A stretch of DNA of 64,000 nucleotides. Origin: Tabrizicola oligotrophica (GTDB taxonomy: Bacteria; Pseudomonadota; Alphaproteobacteria; Rhodobacterales; Rhodobacteraceae). Location: NCBI RefSeq assembly GCF_011008935.1, contig NZ_JAAIVJ010000007.1, forward strand, positions 62,001-126,000, given 5' to 3'. Shown here piece after piece: positions 20,107-29,215 of the stretch; the first letter of the stretch is position 1; every line of letters begins with the position of its first letter. Both the position numbers and the translations under genes were made by a program. The notes beneath the pieces are model-generated. The model worked only from the letters and a program-made list of their open reading frames with translations, made no database searches and was not told the origin of the DNA.

Positions 20107-20865
20107 ATGACCGCAGACAAGGCTGGCGACAGCACCACCCATTTCGGCTTTCAGACCGTGCCAGAGGGCGAAAAGGCCGGGATGGTGCATGGCGTCTTCA
20201 GCCGCGTGGCGTCGAAATATGACGTGATGAATGACCTGATGAGCATGGGCATCCATCGGGTCTGGAAGGACGCCATGATGGATTGGCTGGCGCCGCGGCC
20301 CGGCCAGCGCCTGCTGGACGTGGCAGGGGGCACCGGAGACGTGGCCTTCCGTTTCCTGAAACGCGCGCCGGGCGCGACGGCGGTGGTCTGCGACATGACC
20401 GAGCCCATGCTGATCGAGGGTCGCAAGCGGGCCGAGGCCGAGCGCATGGCCGACAGCCTCGACTGGGTGGTGGGCGATGCCATGGCCCTGCCGTTCCCCG
20501 ACAATTCCTTCGATGTCTACACCATCTCCTTCGGCATCCGGAATGTGGTGCGCATTCCCGACGCCTTGAAGGAAGCCTACCGGGTGCTGAAACCCGGCGG
20601 GCGTCTGATGGTGCTGGAGTTCAGCCAGATTCCGAACGACCTGATGCAGAAGGCCTATGACCTCTACTCGTTCAACGTCATCCCGGTGATGGGGCAGATC
20701 GTGGCGAATGACCGCGACAGCTATCAGTATCTGGTCGAATCCATCCGCAAGTTTCCGGACCAGGATACCTTCCTTGGCATGATCCGGGCTGCCGGCTTTG
20801 CCCAGAGCAAGTATCGCAACCTGACCATGGGGATCGCCGCCCTGCATTCGGGCTGGAAGATCTGA
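20107..20865 (+). CDS. ubiE: Ubiquinone/menaquinone C-methyltransferase UbiE
   Basis: 252-residue SAM-dependent methyltransferase of the C-methylation step in ubiquinone synthesis. The SAM motif is [12 protein letters not shown] (about residues 70-81); post motifs include [10 protein letters not shown] and [14 protein letters not shown], which mark UbiE. The start has AAGG upstream and gives a normal N-terminus ([13 protein letters not shown]). Its stop shares one base with the ubiB start (TGATG), so the pair is coupled. Confidence 0.97.
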   Translation: MTADKAGDSTTHFGFQTVPEGEKAGMVHGVFSRVASKYDVMNDLMSMGIHRVWKDAMMDWLAPRPGQRLLDVAGGTGDVAFRFLKRAPGATAVVCDMTEPMLIEGRKRAEAERMADSLDWVVGDAMALPFPDNSFDVYTISFGIRNVVRIPDALKEAYRVLKPGGRLMVLEFSQIPNDLMQKAYDLYSFNVIPVMGQIVANDRDSYQYLVESIRKFPDQDTFLGMIRAAGFAQSKYRNLTMGIAALHSGWKI

Positions 20866-22394
20866 TGCGCGGACCCCACAACATCTGGCGGCTCATCCGT
20901 ACTGGTGCGACCTTCGAACGCACCGGCGCGATGGCCGTGGTTCTGGAGGCGATGGAGGCCCCGGCCCGGCTGCGCTTTGCCGCCCGGCTGTTGGGCTGGC
21001 CCTTCAAATGGCTGGGCGTCAAGGGTGATCCGACCCTGCCGCCGGTGACACGGGCGCTCACCGCCCTTGGCCCGGCCTATATCAAGTTCGGCCAGATCCT
21101 TTCTACCCGGCCCGACATCGTAGGTGACGAGCTGGCCGACCAGCTGAAATATCTGCAGGACAAGTTGCCGCCCTTCGGCATGGAGGATGCGAAGAAGGCG
21201 ATTGCCACTGAACTGGGCTCCCCGGTCGAGGCGCTGTTCGAAAGCTTTTCCGAACCCGTCGCCGCAGCCTCGATTGCGCAGGTTCACCGGGCGCGGGTGA
21301 TCGAGACGGGGCAGGAAGTCGCGGTCAAAGTCCTGCGACCGGGCATCGAGCGTGCCTTCCGCCGCGATATCGACGCCTTCTATTTTGCCGCCCGCAGCAT
21401 CGAATACATTGCCCCGTTTTCGCGTCGCCTGCGCCCCGTCGATGTGATCGCGCATTTCGAAGGCGTGGTGATGGGCGAGCTGGACATGCGGCTCGAAGCA
21501 TCCGCCGCCTCGGAATTCGCGGAAAACACAAGGGATGATGCGGGATTTCAGGTGCCCACGCCGCTGTGGCGACTGTCGGGCCGCACCGTGCTGACCCTTG
21601 GCTGGGCTGAGGGCATCGCGCTGTCCGACAATCCGGCCCTGGATGCGGCGGGCCATGACCGGGTGGCTCTGGGCGCGCGGGTCCTGTCGCTGTTTCTGTC
21701 GCACGCGCTGCGCGACGGCCTGTTCCACGGCGACATGCATCAGGGCAACCTGAAGGTGGCCGAGAATGGCGATATCATCGCCTATGATTTTGGAATCATG
21801 GGCCGGATTGATGCCTATACCCGCCGGGTCTATGCCGAGATCCTTTACGGCTTCATCCGCCGCGATTACCGCCGCGTCGCCGAGGTGCATTTCGAGGCTG
21901 GCTATGTTCCCGCCGACCGCGACATCGACGAATTCGCGCGTGCGCTGCGCGCCGTGGGCGAGCCGATCTTCGGGATGGAGGCAAGCCGGGTGTCGATGGC
22001 GCGGCTTCTGGCCTTCCTCTTCGAAGTGACCGAAAAATTCGGCATGGAGACGCGGACCGAGCTGATCCTGCTGCAACGCACCATGGTTGTCGTCGAAGGC
22101 GTGGCGCGGTCGCTGGACCGCCATATCAACATCTGGGAAATCGCCCGGCCCGTGGTCGAAAGCTATATCACCGGCAATCTGGGCCCCTTGGCGTTCTTGC
22201 GGGATCTGACGCTGACCGCGCGGGTGTTGTCACGCTTTGGCCCCCGCCTGCCGCGGCTGGTGGAGCAGGCCCTGATTGCGCAGGCCGTACTGCCCCCGCC
22301 GGTCAAGGCGTCGCGCACCCGCCGTCGCCTGGCGCAACTCGGGCTGGCATTGGCGGTATTTGGCCTTGGCCTCTGGCTTGGCAGGGTGCTTTAG
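20865..22394 (+). CDS. ubiB: Ubiquinone biosynthesis ATPase UbiB
   Basis: 509-residue member of the atypical ABC1/ADCK kinase-like family needed for ubiquinone synthesis. The KxGQ region AYIKFGQILSTRPDI is at about residues 70-85, the nucleotide-binding VAVKVLRPGIE follows, and the catalytic-loop equivalent is FHGDMHQGNLKV (about 286-297) with YDFGIMG after it. Two hydrophobic helices close the C-terminus. It is usually followed by coaBC in this group; here flagellar genes follow, and the ubiB stop overlaps the convergent flgD stop by 4 bases. Confidence 0.96.
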   Translation: MRGPHNIWRLIRTGATFERTGAMAVVLEAMEAPARLRFAARLLGWPFKWLGVKGDPTLPPVTRALTALGPAYIKFGQILSTRPDIVGDELADQLKYLQDKLPPFGMEDAKKAIATELGSPVEALFESFSEPVAAASIAQVHRARVIETGQEVAVKVLRPGIERAFRRDIDAFYFAARSIEYIAPFSRRLRPVDVIAHFEGVVMGELDMRLEASAASEFAENTRDDAGFQVPTPLWRLSGRTVLTLGWAEGIALSDNPALDAAGHDRVALGARVLSLFLSHALRDGLFHGDMHQGNLKVAENGDIIAYDFGIMGRIDAYTRRVYAEILYGFIRRDYRRVAEVHFEAGYVPADRDIDEFARALRAVGEPIFGMEASRVSMARLLAFLFEVTEKFGMETRTELILLQRTMVVVEGVARSLDRHINIWEIARPVVESYITGNLGPLAFLRDLTLTARVLSRFGPRLPRLVEQALIAQAVLPPPVKASRTRRRLAQLGLALAVFGLGLWLGRVL

Positions 22395-23059
22395 CCGTCC
22401 AGCGCTTCGGGCACCCGCAGCGCGGTGATCTTCGACGACAGCACCTCGATCCCGCCTTCCAGCACCAGCATCGCCCCGGCCGGGCCGTTGCGGGCCTCGA
22501 TGATGCGGGCATAGGATTCGATCGGCGCCTCCCCCAGCAGCGTCTCGCCGGAAAAGCTTTCCAGCGAGAGGCTGTAGGCGCCGTCGGGCAGCGGATCGCC
22601 CGCCGCATCGCCGCCGAGCCAGTCGTAAAGCCCGGCCTCGACCGGCACATCTTCGCGCGAGACCAGTGCCCCCGACGAATCACGCACCACCAGAACCGCA
22701 CTGTCCGCCCCGATCGCCGGGGAAAGCTGCATGGTGACCGGATCGCCGTCCATCCAGACCGGGGCCTCGGCCCGCGCCTCTTGCCCGACCCATCCCGCAA
22801 GCTGCGACATGCCCAGGACCGCCATCTGGCCGCCAAGGCTTGCCAGAAGCTCATTGGTGCGGGCTTGCTGCTCCACCCCGGAAAAGGTGGCCAGTTGCGT
22901 GGCGTAATCGGTGGAATCGATGGGATTCAGCGGATCCTGATTTTGCATCTGGGCGGTGAGCATTTTCAGGAACGTGTCGAAATCCGATGAAATCAGCGGC
23001 TTGGCGCTGGAGGGAGGCGCCGCCGAGGTCGTGGCCGTGGTGATGGCAGAGGTTGTCAT
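22391..23059 (-). CDS. flgD: Flagellar hook capping protein FlgD
   Basis: 222-residue scaffold that caps the growing hook. The N-terminal segment DFDTFLKMLTAQMQNQDPLNPIDS is the FlgD hallmark (only part quoted as the core MLTAQMQNQDPLNP), followed by YATQLATFSGVEQQ. The rest forms the Tudor/FlgD-Ig domains. It is the last gene of a two-gene fliK-flgD unit and ends inside the ubiB stop region. Confidence 0.95.
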   Translation of the reverse strand: MTTSAITTATTSAAPPSSAKPLISSDFDTFLKMLTAQMQNQDPLNPIDSTDYATQLATFSGVEQQARTNELLASLGGQMAVLGMSQLAGWVGQEARAEAPVWMDGDPVTMQLSPAIGADSAVLVVRDSSGALVSREDVPVEAGLYDWLGGDAAGDPLPDGAYSLSLESFSGETLLGEAPIESYARIIEARNGPAGAMLVLEGGIEVLSSKITALRVPEALDG

Positions 23060-23071
23060 ATGGTGGTTTCC

Positions 23072-25018
23072 CTAAATGCGCAGATCAAGCGCCCCGGCCG
23101 CCGCCATGGGCCTGTGCGAGACCGGCGCGGGCGGGGTGAAATCCGGGGTCGCGCCTGTCGTCGGGGCGCGGGTGTCAAAAGTCGTCTCCGCGCGTGGCTG
23201 TCGGCCGTCGCTCCAGCCGCCAAAGGAAAAGCTGCCGGCCTGAATGCCCAGCTGCTTCAGTTCCGCCGCCAGCTCGGGCAGGTGGCGGCGCATGAGATCA
23301 AGCGTTTCGGCCCGTTCGGCCGAAAGCGTGATGCTGAGACCGGCGCCCTCGGGACGCATGTCGAAATGCAGGCGGCCGAGGGTTTCGGGGGCAAGCGTCA
23401 GCTCGATGCGGCCGGGCTGATCGGTCGTCAGGTTTGCCGAGGGGTGACTGGACGGCGCTTGAGTGACGTGGGCCAGACTTGCCAAGGCCCGTAAGGCCTG
23501 CTGCCAAGGGGGCAAGGGCGGGTCCGCGGCGGCCGGCGCCGGAGCCGACGCGGCAACAGATGTCCCCGCCCCCTGAGAGACTGCAGAAAGGATCAAGGGC
23601 GGCGTATCCGCAGGGGTGGCGCGCGTCGGGGCCTCGGCAGGGGCTGGCGGGGGCTCGGTCGGCGGCGCGGAATTCGCAAGGGGGGGCATGCCGTCAAGGC
23701 CAAAGCCAGGGCGCGTGCGGGCGGAAGCAACGTCACCGGTGGCAGGCTCTGCCTCGTCAGGAACCGGATCTAGCCCCGCTGTCTCCGTCGAAATCGTCAG
23801 GGGCGACGCGGGCAAGCCCATGTCCCGGCGGGCACGCGCAGGTTCAGGCGGCGGCGTCGGGTCCGGACCGCTTTCACCAGACGCAGCCTCCGCCGCACCG
23901 GAAAGCCGGATCGCGATTTCCGCCACACTCGAATGCATTTGGCCTTGCGGCGGGGTCGGATGGGCCGGTCCGGCAAGAAAAGCGGGTTGGCCCTGATGCG
24001 GCCGTGAATTGGGCTCCCCCAGGTCGGATTTCTGCTGGCTCAAAGCCTGCAAAACTTCGGTCGCGCGGGCCGAACGGTGCGCGACGGCCTGCGATCCGGC
24101 GCCCGCAGGGGTGGCATCGTTACGGAAGGGGATGCCGGCGCGCACCCCGTTCGTCGCGGCCTGTTCAGGCAATCCATCGCCGTGAACCGGCCCGCGCGGC
24201 GCGTTGACATGAACAGCCAACGTGTCCGACGGGGGGAGGGCAGGCTCGGCGCTGTTTCCTTCTGCCGCGTCGGGCGGGAGAGGCAGGGTGGCCTGTGGCA
24301 TCTCGGGCGCGTCGTCATCGCCCGCCGAGGCATCCTTTGCTGCGCGGTCCGGACGGGCAGGCGGAGTGTCCGGGGCAGGGTCCGAACCCGTCAGACAGGC
24401 TTTTTCACCCTCTGCAATCGCAAGCCCGGAGCCGGCCAGATCTGCACCAGCCGGGGGCGCGGCCACCGCTTCGGCCCGCGGCTGCCCGGCCAGATGCGGC
24501 CCGCTTCCTGGCGGGCCCAAAGCTGTCTTGCTGACGCAGGACGGGAGGGTGCCCGCAGGCTCAAGGATTTCGCCCCTCTGTCGGGCAGTGGGCGGCTCCG
24601 GTGCCGGACGTGCCGAACCGAGTTGCCCGATTGCCGCCAGCGACGGCGCGCGCGCATACTTTTCAGGCGCGGTCGGCGTCCGCTTCGAAGCCGCTGCTTC
24701 GGCACTTTGCTCCATCAAGCCCGGGTCCGCCGGAGGCAAGTCCCGGGTATGGTACGCCGGCGCGGCGGCCCCGTCCGTACCCCTCGCGCCTTCCGCCATT
24801 TTCGAAACGAGGCCGGCGAAGGGGGGCAGTGCCGCCGCCCCGGCGCCCGCAGGCAGATCGGGGATGATCTGCGGTTCCTGCGCCACGTCAGGCTCGGCCT
24901 CGGCCTCTGAAACCGCGGCGAGAAACCCTGACTCCGGTGTTGCACCATCTTCGGTCTCGGGTATGCGGCCTGCCGCCCGCTGGGGGAGCAAGGGGAAATC
25001 TGGCATGACAGACAACAT
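23072..25018 (-). CDS. fliK: Flagellar hook-length control protein FliK
   Basis: 648-residue protein. The first 500 residues are a Pro/Ala/Gly-rich, low-complexity ruler with little conserved sequence; the C-terminal Flg_hook domain (about residues 540-610) has LTLAPETLGRLHFDM, LSITLSAERAETL and LRRHLPELAAELKQLGI-like text. It measures hook length and switches the exporter to late substrates. The start at 25018 has GGAGG five bases upstream; Met5 is an alternative. It is longer than the roughly 400-residue enteric FliK, as is common in alphaproteobacteria. It precedes flgD by 12 bases. Confidence 0.9.
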   Translation of the reverse strand: MLSVMPDFPLLPQRAAGRIPETEDGATPESGFLAAVSEAEAEPDVAQEPQIIPDLPAGAGAAALPPFAGLVSKMAEGARGTDGAAAPAYHTRDLPPADPGLMEQSAEAAASKRTPTAPEKYARAPSLAAIGQLGSARPAPEPPTARQRGEILEPAGTLPSCVSKTALGPPGSGPHLAGQPRAEAVAAPPAGADLAGSGLAIAEGEKACLTGSDPAPDTPPARPDRAAKDASAGDDDAPEMPQATLPLPPDAAEGNSAEPALPPSDTLAVHVNAPRGPVHGDGLPEQAATNGVRAGIPFRNDATPAGAGSQAVAHRSARATEVLQALSQQKSDLGEPNSRPHQGQPAFLAGPAHPTPPQGQMHSSVAEIAIRLSGAAEAASGESGPDPTPPPEPARARRDMGLPASPLTISTETAGLDPVPDEAEPATGDVASARTRPGFGLDGMPPLANSAPPTEPPPAPAEAPTRATPADTPPLILSAVSQGAGTSVAASAPAPAAADPPLPPWQQALRALASLAHVTQAPSSHPSANLTTDQPGRIELTLAPETLGRLHFDMRPEGAGLSITLSAERAETLDLMRRHLPELAAELKQLGIQAGSFSFGGWSDGRQPRAETTFDTRAPTTGATPDFTPPAPVSHRPMAAAGALDLRI

Positions 25019-25064
25019 GGACCCTCCGACTTCTGCCGTGTGCCCCTTTTTGGCCGATGGATCC

Positions 25065-25079
25065 TTACCGGTTGTTTAC
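25065..25079. promoter_or_regulatory. CtrA-box-like site, fliK / flgJ-like divergent region
   Basis: TTAC-N7-TTAC in the 106-bp gap between the divergent fliK and rod-binding genes. It has the 4-7-4 geometry of the CtrA consensus TTAA-N7-TTAA with one mismatch per half. Confidence 0.3.
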
Positions 25080-25124
25080 CGCTTGCCCCCATAGTGCAGA
25101 AAATTCAACGCAACCGAGGGCAGG

Positions 25125-25421
25125 ATGTTCTCAGCCGATCCGTCACCGCTTTCCGCCTTGCCCGGCGCGCAGGGTCGCGACGCCCAACTCTTGCGCAAGT
25201 CGCAGGAGCTTGAGGCCGCGTTTCTGGCGGAAATGCTTTCCTTTTCCGGGCTTTCCACTCCGAGCGAAAGCTTTGGCGGCGGTGCCGGCGAAGAGCAGTT
25301 CGCCTCATTCCTGCGGGCGGAACAGGCAAGGCTGATGGTCGCGCGCGGCGGGATCGGGCTTGCCGAAGTCATCTTCGAATCGATGAAATCCAGAGAGGGG
25401 CAGCGCGATGGAAACCCTTGA
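25125..25421 (+). CDS. Rod-binding protein, FlgJ N-domain only
   Basis: 98-residue protein matching the rod-binding domain of FlgJ: LLRKSQELEAAFLAEMLSF and the C-terminal LMVARGGIGLAEVIFESM. It lacks the muramidase domain that FlgJ of enterics carries; in this cluster a separate SltF-like enzyme (39334-40011) would supply that activity, as in Cereibacter. It probably caps rod assembly in the periplasm. Its last 14 bases overlap the next gene. Confidence 0.82.
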   Translation: MFSADPSPLSALPGAQGRDAQLLRKSQELEAAFLAEMLSFSGLSTPSESFGGGAGEEQFASFLRAEQARLMVARGGIGLAEVIFESMKSREGQRDGNP

Positions 25422-25728
25422 GGCCCTGCTTGAGGAGGTGCGGGCAGCCCTGCGGCGGGCGGATTTCAAACGGCTTACCCAGTTGACGCCTGCGATCGAA
25501 GCCGCCAGCGCCACCCTTGATCTTTCCATCGGCAGGGAGGCCCTGCTGCGGCTGCAGGAAAAGTCGGCAACGAACGCCGCCCTGCTTGAGGCCGCGCGCC
25601 GCGGCATTCGCGCGGCCCGTCGCCGGGTGGAAGAGGCCCGCAGCGCGACGCGATCGTTGCAAACCTATGACAACACAGGAAAACGCGCCGATATCCTGGC
25701 GGCGGGCCTGACCGCCGGCCGATTCTGA
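25408..25728 (+). CDS. FlgN-like flagellar chaperone candidate
   Basis: 106-residue, Ala/Arg/Glu-rich, largely helical protein. The helical hairpin and a C-terminal phrase (SLQTYDNTGKR) recall FlgN, the chaperone of hook-filament junction proteins FlgK and FlgL. It overlaps the rod-binding gene by 14 bases and precedes flagellin. Identity to FlgN is by pattern and position only; it could be another short flagellar helical protein. Confidence 0.6.
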   Translation: METLEALLEEVRAALRRADFKRLTQLTPAIEAASATLDLSIGREALLRLQEKSATNAALLEAARRGIRAARRRVEEARSATRSLQTYDNTGKRADILAAGLTAGRF

Positions 25729-25774
25729 TGCGCTGGGCCGATCGCTCAAATGCCGCGCAAATCCTGGATCGCAA

Positions 25775-25789
25775 TTAGGACTCTCTTAG
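25775..25789. promoter_or_regulatory. CtrA-box-like site upstream of flagellin
   Basis: TTAG-N7-TTAG in the 218-bp gap before flagellin, 158 bases upstream of its start. It has CtrA geometry with one mismatch per half. No clear sigma-28 or sigma-54 promoter was seen in this gap. Confidence 0.25.
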
Positions 25790-25946
25790 AGGTTCGCGCC
25801 CTTCAATCGCCCTGCATCCCATGACGGGATGGCACGCCGGGAAGACCGCCCGCCGTACCGGACCAAAGGACCAGCCAGCCGCGGCGCCCTGCCGTGGCGC
25901 AACCCGCCTTGCGCAAAAGCGCCGGCAGATCGCAAAGGATCAGGAC

Positions 25947-27479
25947 ATGTCGTCCATTCTGACCAATACCAGTGCCATGGTCGCGCTTCAGACCATGAAG
26001 AACATCAACACCAGCCTGAACCGCACCCAGCAGGAGATTTCCACCGGCAAGACCGTGGCAACCGCCAAGGACAACGCCGCAGTCTGGGCGATTTCCAAGG
26101 TGATGGAATCCGACGTGAAGGGCTTCAAGGGGATCTCCGACAGCCTCTCGCTGGGCTCGTCCACCATCGCGGTCGCCCGCGAGGCCTCGGAAACCGTGAC
26201 CGATCTGCTGACCGAGATCAAAGGCAAGATCGTCGCGGCGCAGGAAGAAAACGTCGATCGCAGCAAGATGCAGACCGACATCACCGCGCTGCGTGACCAG
26301 ATCGCCTCGGTGGTGGGGGCGGCGCAGTTCAACGGGCTGAACCTGATCCAGGGCACCGAGGATGTGAATGTGCTGTCCTCGCTGGATCGGGCGGCCAACG
26401 GCAACGTGACCGCCTCGAACATCACGGTGAACCGCCAGGATCTTTCGACAACGGCAGGCACCTATGGCAGCGGCACGTCGCTGGCTGCCAACGCGGTGGT
26501 GGCCGACAGCGCCTCGGCGATTGCCTCGACCGGCAACACCGCGCAGGTGACCTTTGCGGCGACCTGGGCCGCGGGTGACACGGCGTCGCTGTCGATTGCC
26601 GGCGTCGATGTCTCCCATTCCGCCGCCGGAACCTCGGTGACCGACATCGCGACGGCCTTTGCAGGGGCCATCAATGCACTTGGCCTGGAAGGGGTCACGG
26701 CGTCGAATTCGGCGGGCGTGCTGACCATCACCTCGACCCGGGCCTTTGAGGGCCTGTCGGTCACCCAGACATCGACCACCGCGGGCGACGGCACGTCGAA
26801 CATCACCCAGGTCAACGGGGCCGCGCCCGCAGGGAGCAACACCGCCACGAGTTCGACCATTTCGCAGCGCGCGGAGCGGATCGACTTTTCGACCACGGCT
26901 GCCGTGAACGAAGGCGACGGCTACAAGGTGACCGTCGGGACGGCGTCTTACAACTACATTGCAGGCAAGGGCGAAACCATGGAAGACGTCGCGCGCGGGC
27001 TGAAGGTCGCCATCGACTCCGCGGGTCTTTCCGGTGTGACGACCTCGGTTGCCCAAAGTGACACCGGGGCCTGGCAGCTGAACGTCGACAACGACGGCAG
27101 CGGCTCGGCCAGCCTTGCCTTCTCCAGCACCGGCAATGCCGGCGGCGAGGCCTCGGGCGGGCTTTTCGGTCTGGATTCCATCGATGTGCGGACCAATGCC
27201 GGTGCCGATGCAGCGCTGACCAATATCGAGACCATGATCACCCGGTCCATCGACGCGGCAGCGGCCTTCGGTTCGGCGCAGAACCGCATCGACATCCAGA
27301 ACGACTTCGTCGGCAAGCTGACGGATGCGATGAAGGCCGGGATTGGCACGCTGGTCGATGCCGACATGGAAGAAGCCTCGGCCCGCCTGCAGGCGCTGCA
27401 GGTCCAGCAGCAACTGGCCACCCAGGCGCTTTCGATCGCCAATCAGGCGCCCCAGAACATCATGGCGCTCTTCCGCTGA
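25947..27479 (+). CDS. Flagellin
   Basis: 510-residue filament subunit. The conserved N-terminal D0/D1 part begins MSSILTNTSAMVALQTMKNI and includes STGKTVATAKDNAA, with the C-terminal coiled part ending LSIANQAPQNIMALFR. Residues about 155-400 are a variable, Ser/Thr/Ala/Gly-rich surface insert with a flagellin hook-like segment (VTDIATAFAGAIN). The start ATG follows AAAGGA; the longer open frame to 25821 is not flagellin-like. A strong terminator follows, then flaF and flbT. It is the only flagellin gene in the window. Confidence 0.96.
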   Translation: MSSILTNTSAMVALQTMKNINTSLNRTQQEISTGKTVATAKDNAAVWAISKVMESDVKGFKGISDSLSLGSSTIAVAREASETVTDLLTEIKGKIVAAQEENVDRSKMQTDITALRDQIASVVGAAQFNGLNLIQGTEDVNVLSSLDRAANGNVTASNITVNRQDLSTTAGTYGSGTSLAANAVVADSASAIASTGNTAQVTFAATWAAGDTASLSIAGVDVSHSAAGTSVTDIATAFAGAINALGLEGVTASNSAGVLTITSTRAFEGLSVTQTSTTAGDGTSNITQVNGAAPAGSNTATSSTISQRAERIDFSTTAAVNEGDGYKVTVGTASYNYIAGKGETMEDVARGLKVAIDSAGLSGVTTSVAQSDTGAWQLNVDNDGSGSASLAFSSTGNAGGEASGGLFGLDSIDVRTNAGADAALTNIETMITRSIDAAAAFGSAQNRIDIQNDFVGKLTDAMKAGIGTLVDADMEEASARLQALQVQQQLATQALSIANQAPQNIMALFR

Positions 27480-27486
27480 TGACGGG

Positions 27487-27514
27487 GGCCGGGGGCCGCT
27501 CCCCCGGCCTTTTC
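27487..27514 (+). terminator. Strong terminator after flagellin
   Basis: A perfect 9-bp stem GGCCGGGGG/CCCCCGGCC with loop CCGCT, then TTTTCTCTCTC, begins 8 bases after the flagellin stop. It may allow flagellin mRNA to exceed that of flaF/flbT. Confidence 0.85.
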
Positions 27515-27547
27515 TCTCTCGCCCCATGATCCCAGGAGGGATTTCCC

Positions 27548-27928
27548 GTGATTGCCCAATCCGCGGCGGCCCAGGCCGCCTATGCCCGCCCCGAAGCGCC
27601 ACAGCGCAACCCTCGGGCCCTGGAATACGATCTTCTGGCCCGCGCCACCAAGGCCCTGACCTTGGCCATGCACGAGGATGGCCCGCGCTATGGCCGACTT
27701 CTCGCGGCGCTGGATGAAAACCAGCGGCTCTGGTCCACGCTCGCCGCAGATGTCGCGGAGCCCGGCAACGGCCTGCCGCAAAAGCTGCGTGCCCAGCTGT
27801 TCTATCTTTACGAATTCACCGCGCTGCACAGCCGCGCCGTGCGCGACAAGGGGGCCTCGGTCGAGGTGCTGATCGATATCAACACCGCCGTCATGCGCGG
27901 CCTGCGCGGACAAGGAGCGGTGACATGA
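27548..27928 (+). CDS. flaF: Flagellar biosynthesis regulator FlaF
   Basis: 126-residue protein with the FlaF pattern (NPRALEYDLLARATKALTLA, then ENQRLWSTLAADVAEPGN and LRAQLFYLYEFT). In Caulobacter and relatives FlaF promotes flagellin translation or secretion, opposite to FlbT. Translation starts at GTG 27548, with GGAGGG seven bases upstream; no ATG is in frame nearby. It overlaps flbT by 4 bases. Confidence 0.93.
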   Translation: MIAQSAAAQAAYARPEAPQRNPRALEYDLLARATKALTLAMHEDGPRYGRLLAALDENQRLWSTLAADVAEPGNGLPQKLRAQLFYLYEFTALHSRAVRDKGASVEVLIDINTAVMRGLRGQGAVT

Positions 27929-28329
27929 GCGGTCTTGTCCTGAAGCTTGGCCCGCATGAGCGGGTGCTGATCAACGGTGCGGTGATTGAAAACGGGGACA
28001 AACGGTCGCGCCTTGCCATCATGACGCCGCATGCCAATATCCTGCGGCTGCGCGATGCGATCCACCCGGAAGAGGTCAACACCCCGGTTCGGCGCGTCTG
28101 TTACATCTCGCAACTGGTCCTGTCGGGGGATGCCGAGCCTGCCGACGCAAGGATGCAACTCTTGCGCGGGATCGAACAGCTCAGCCAGGTCCTGACCGAC
28201 CATGACAGCCGCGCGTTGCTGACCCAGGCCACCGCCGCCGTTCTGGAGGATCAGCACTATCAGGCGTTGAAAGCTCTGCGCGGTCTCTTGCCGCGCGAAG
28301 GGCGCCTTCTCGCGGCGCGCCGGTCATGA
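27925..28329 (+). CDS. flbT: Flagellin translation repressor FlbT
   Basis: 134-residue protein that binds flagellin mRNA in Caulobacter and couples flagellin synthesis to hook completion. FlbT marks are LKLGPHERVLINGAVIENGD near the start (quoted only in part: LGPHERVLINGAVI) and RVCYISQLVLSGD in the middle. It overlaps flaF and the next gene by 4 bases each, forming one translational unit. Confidence 0.93.
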   Translation: MSGLVLKLGPHERVLINGAVIENGDKRSRLAIMTPHANILRLRDAIHPEEVNTPVRRVCYISQLVLSGDAEPADARMQLLRGIEQLSQVLTDHDSRALLTQATAAVLEDQHYQALKALRGLLPREGRLLAARRS

Positions 28330-29141
28330 CCTTTACACCCGCCCTGCCCTTGACGGGATATGCCGGGTGGGTGTTCCTGAAGCGAACGGCCACGACCCAG
28401 CAAACCGTGCTGAACGCCCAGCCCGAGGCCCGACGCGATGAGACCTACTTCCGTGAAAACATCGGCAAGATCGATACGGCGGCAGAGCTGGTTGCCGATC
28501 GCCGCCTGCTGAAAGTCGCGCTCGGCGCCTTCGGTCTGGAACATGACATCGACAGCAAGGCTTTCATCCAGAAGGTGCTGGAAGGGGGAACCTTGCAGGC
28601 TGGCAGCCTGGCCAACAAGCTTGCCGACAAGCAGTATCAGAAACTGTCGGCAAGCTTCGGCTTTGGCGATTTCAAGACGCCAAGAAACAAGCTTTCGGAT
28701 TTTCCCGACAAGATCCTCGCTGCCTACAAGGTGCGCAGCTTCGAGGTCGCCGTTGGCACCCAGAACGAGGATCTGCGTCTGGCCATGAATGCCGAACGCG
28801 AAATGGCCACGCTTGCGGCCAAGTCCACCACTTCGAACGATGCGCGCTGGTATTCCGTTCTGGGCAGCCCGCCGCTGCGACGTGTTCTTGAAAAGGCGCT
28901 GGGCCTGCCCAGGGCCTTCTCAAGCCTGGATATCGACCGCCAGCTTGAAGCCATGAAGGACAAGGCCAGGTCACAGTTCGGCACCGACCAGATTGCCGAT
29001 TTTGGCGACCCGGCGACCATGGAAAAACTCCTCCGCCGGTTTCTCATCCGTTCCGAGGCCGAGGCTTATCGCAGCCAGTTCGGTGCCAGCGCCGCGTTAA
29101 CGCTGATGTCGAATGCCGTGACCTTCGCGCGCAGCAGGTGA
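28326..29141 (+). CDS. DUF1217 flagellar-cluster protein
   Basis: 271-residue protein. Features recalled for DUF1217 include LTGYAGWVFLKRTA at the N-terminus, pairs such as YFRENIGKIDTAAELVADRR and the tail EAYRSQFGASAALTLMSNAV (quoted in parts). No signal peptide or membrane helix is obvious. DUF1217 proteins occur in alphaproteobacterial flagellar clusters, but I know of no settled function. It follows flbT by a 4-base overlap and may be exported or act in the cytoplasm near the flagellin system. It converges with fliI over 74 bp. Confidence 0.75.
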   Translation: MTFTPALPLTGYAGWVFLKRTATTQQTVLNAQPEARRDETYFRENIGKIDTAAELVADRRLLKVALGAFGLEHDIDSKAFIQKVLEGGTLQAGSLANKLADKQYQKLSASFGFGDFKTPRNKLSDFPDKILAAYKVRSFEVAVGTQNEDLRLAMNAEREMATLAAKSTTSNDARWYSVLGSPPLRRVLEKALGLPRAFSSLDIDRQLEAMKDKARSQFGTDQIADFGDPATMEKLLRRFLIRSEAEAYRSQFGASAALTLMSNAVTFARSR

Positions 29142-29215
29142 TCTGCCGCGCGGGAGGTGAGACCCGGACGCCAACGGCGCGGCGGGCGAAGAGTGCCCGT
29201 CAGGGCTCGATGAGC

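Noticed and set aside
23072-25018. Frameshifted or fused FliK
   Set aside because: The long N-terminal part is low in conservation but open and compositionally consistent with a Pro/Ala-rich ruler; no break is evident.
25729-25946. Sigma-54 or sigma-28 promoter before flagellin
   Set aside because: TGGCAC at 25829 is not followed by a TTGC element at the right distance; no TAAA/GCCGATAA pair was seen.
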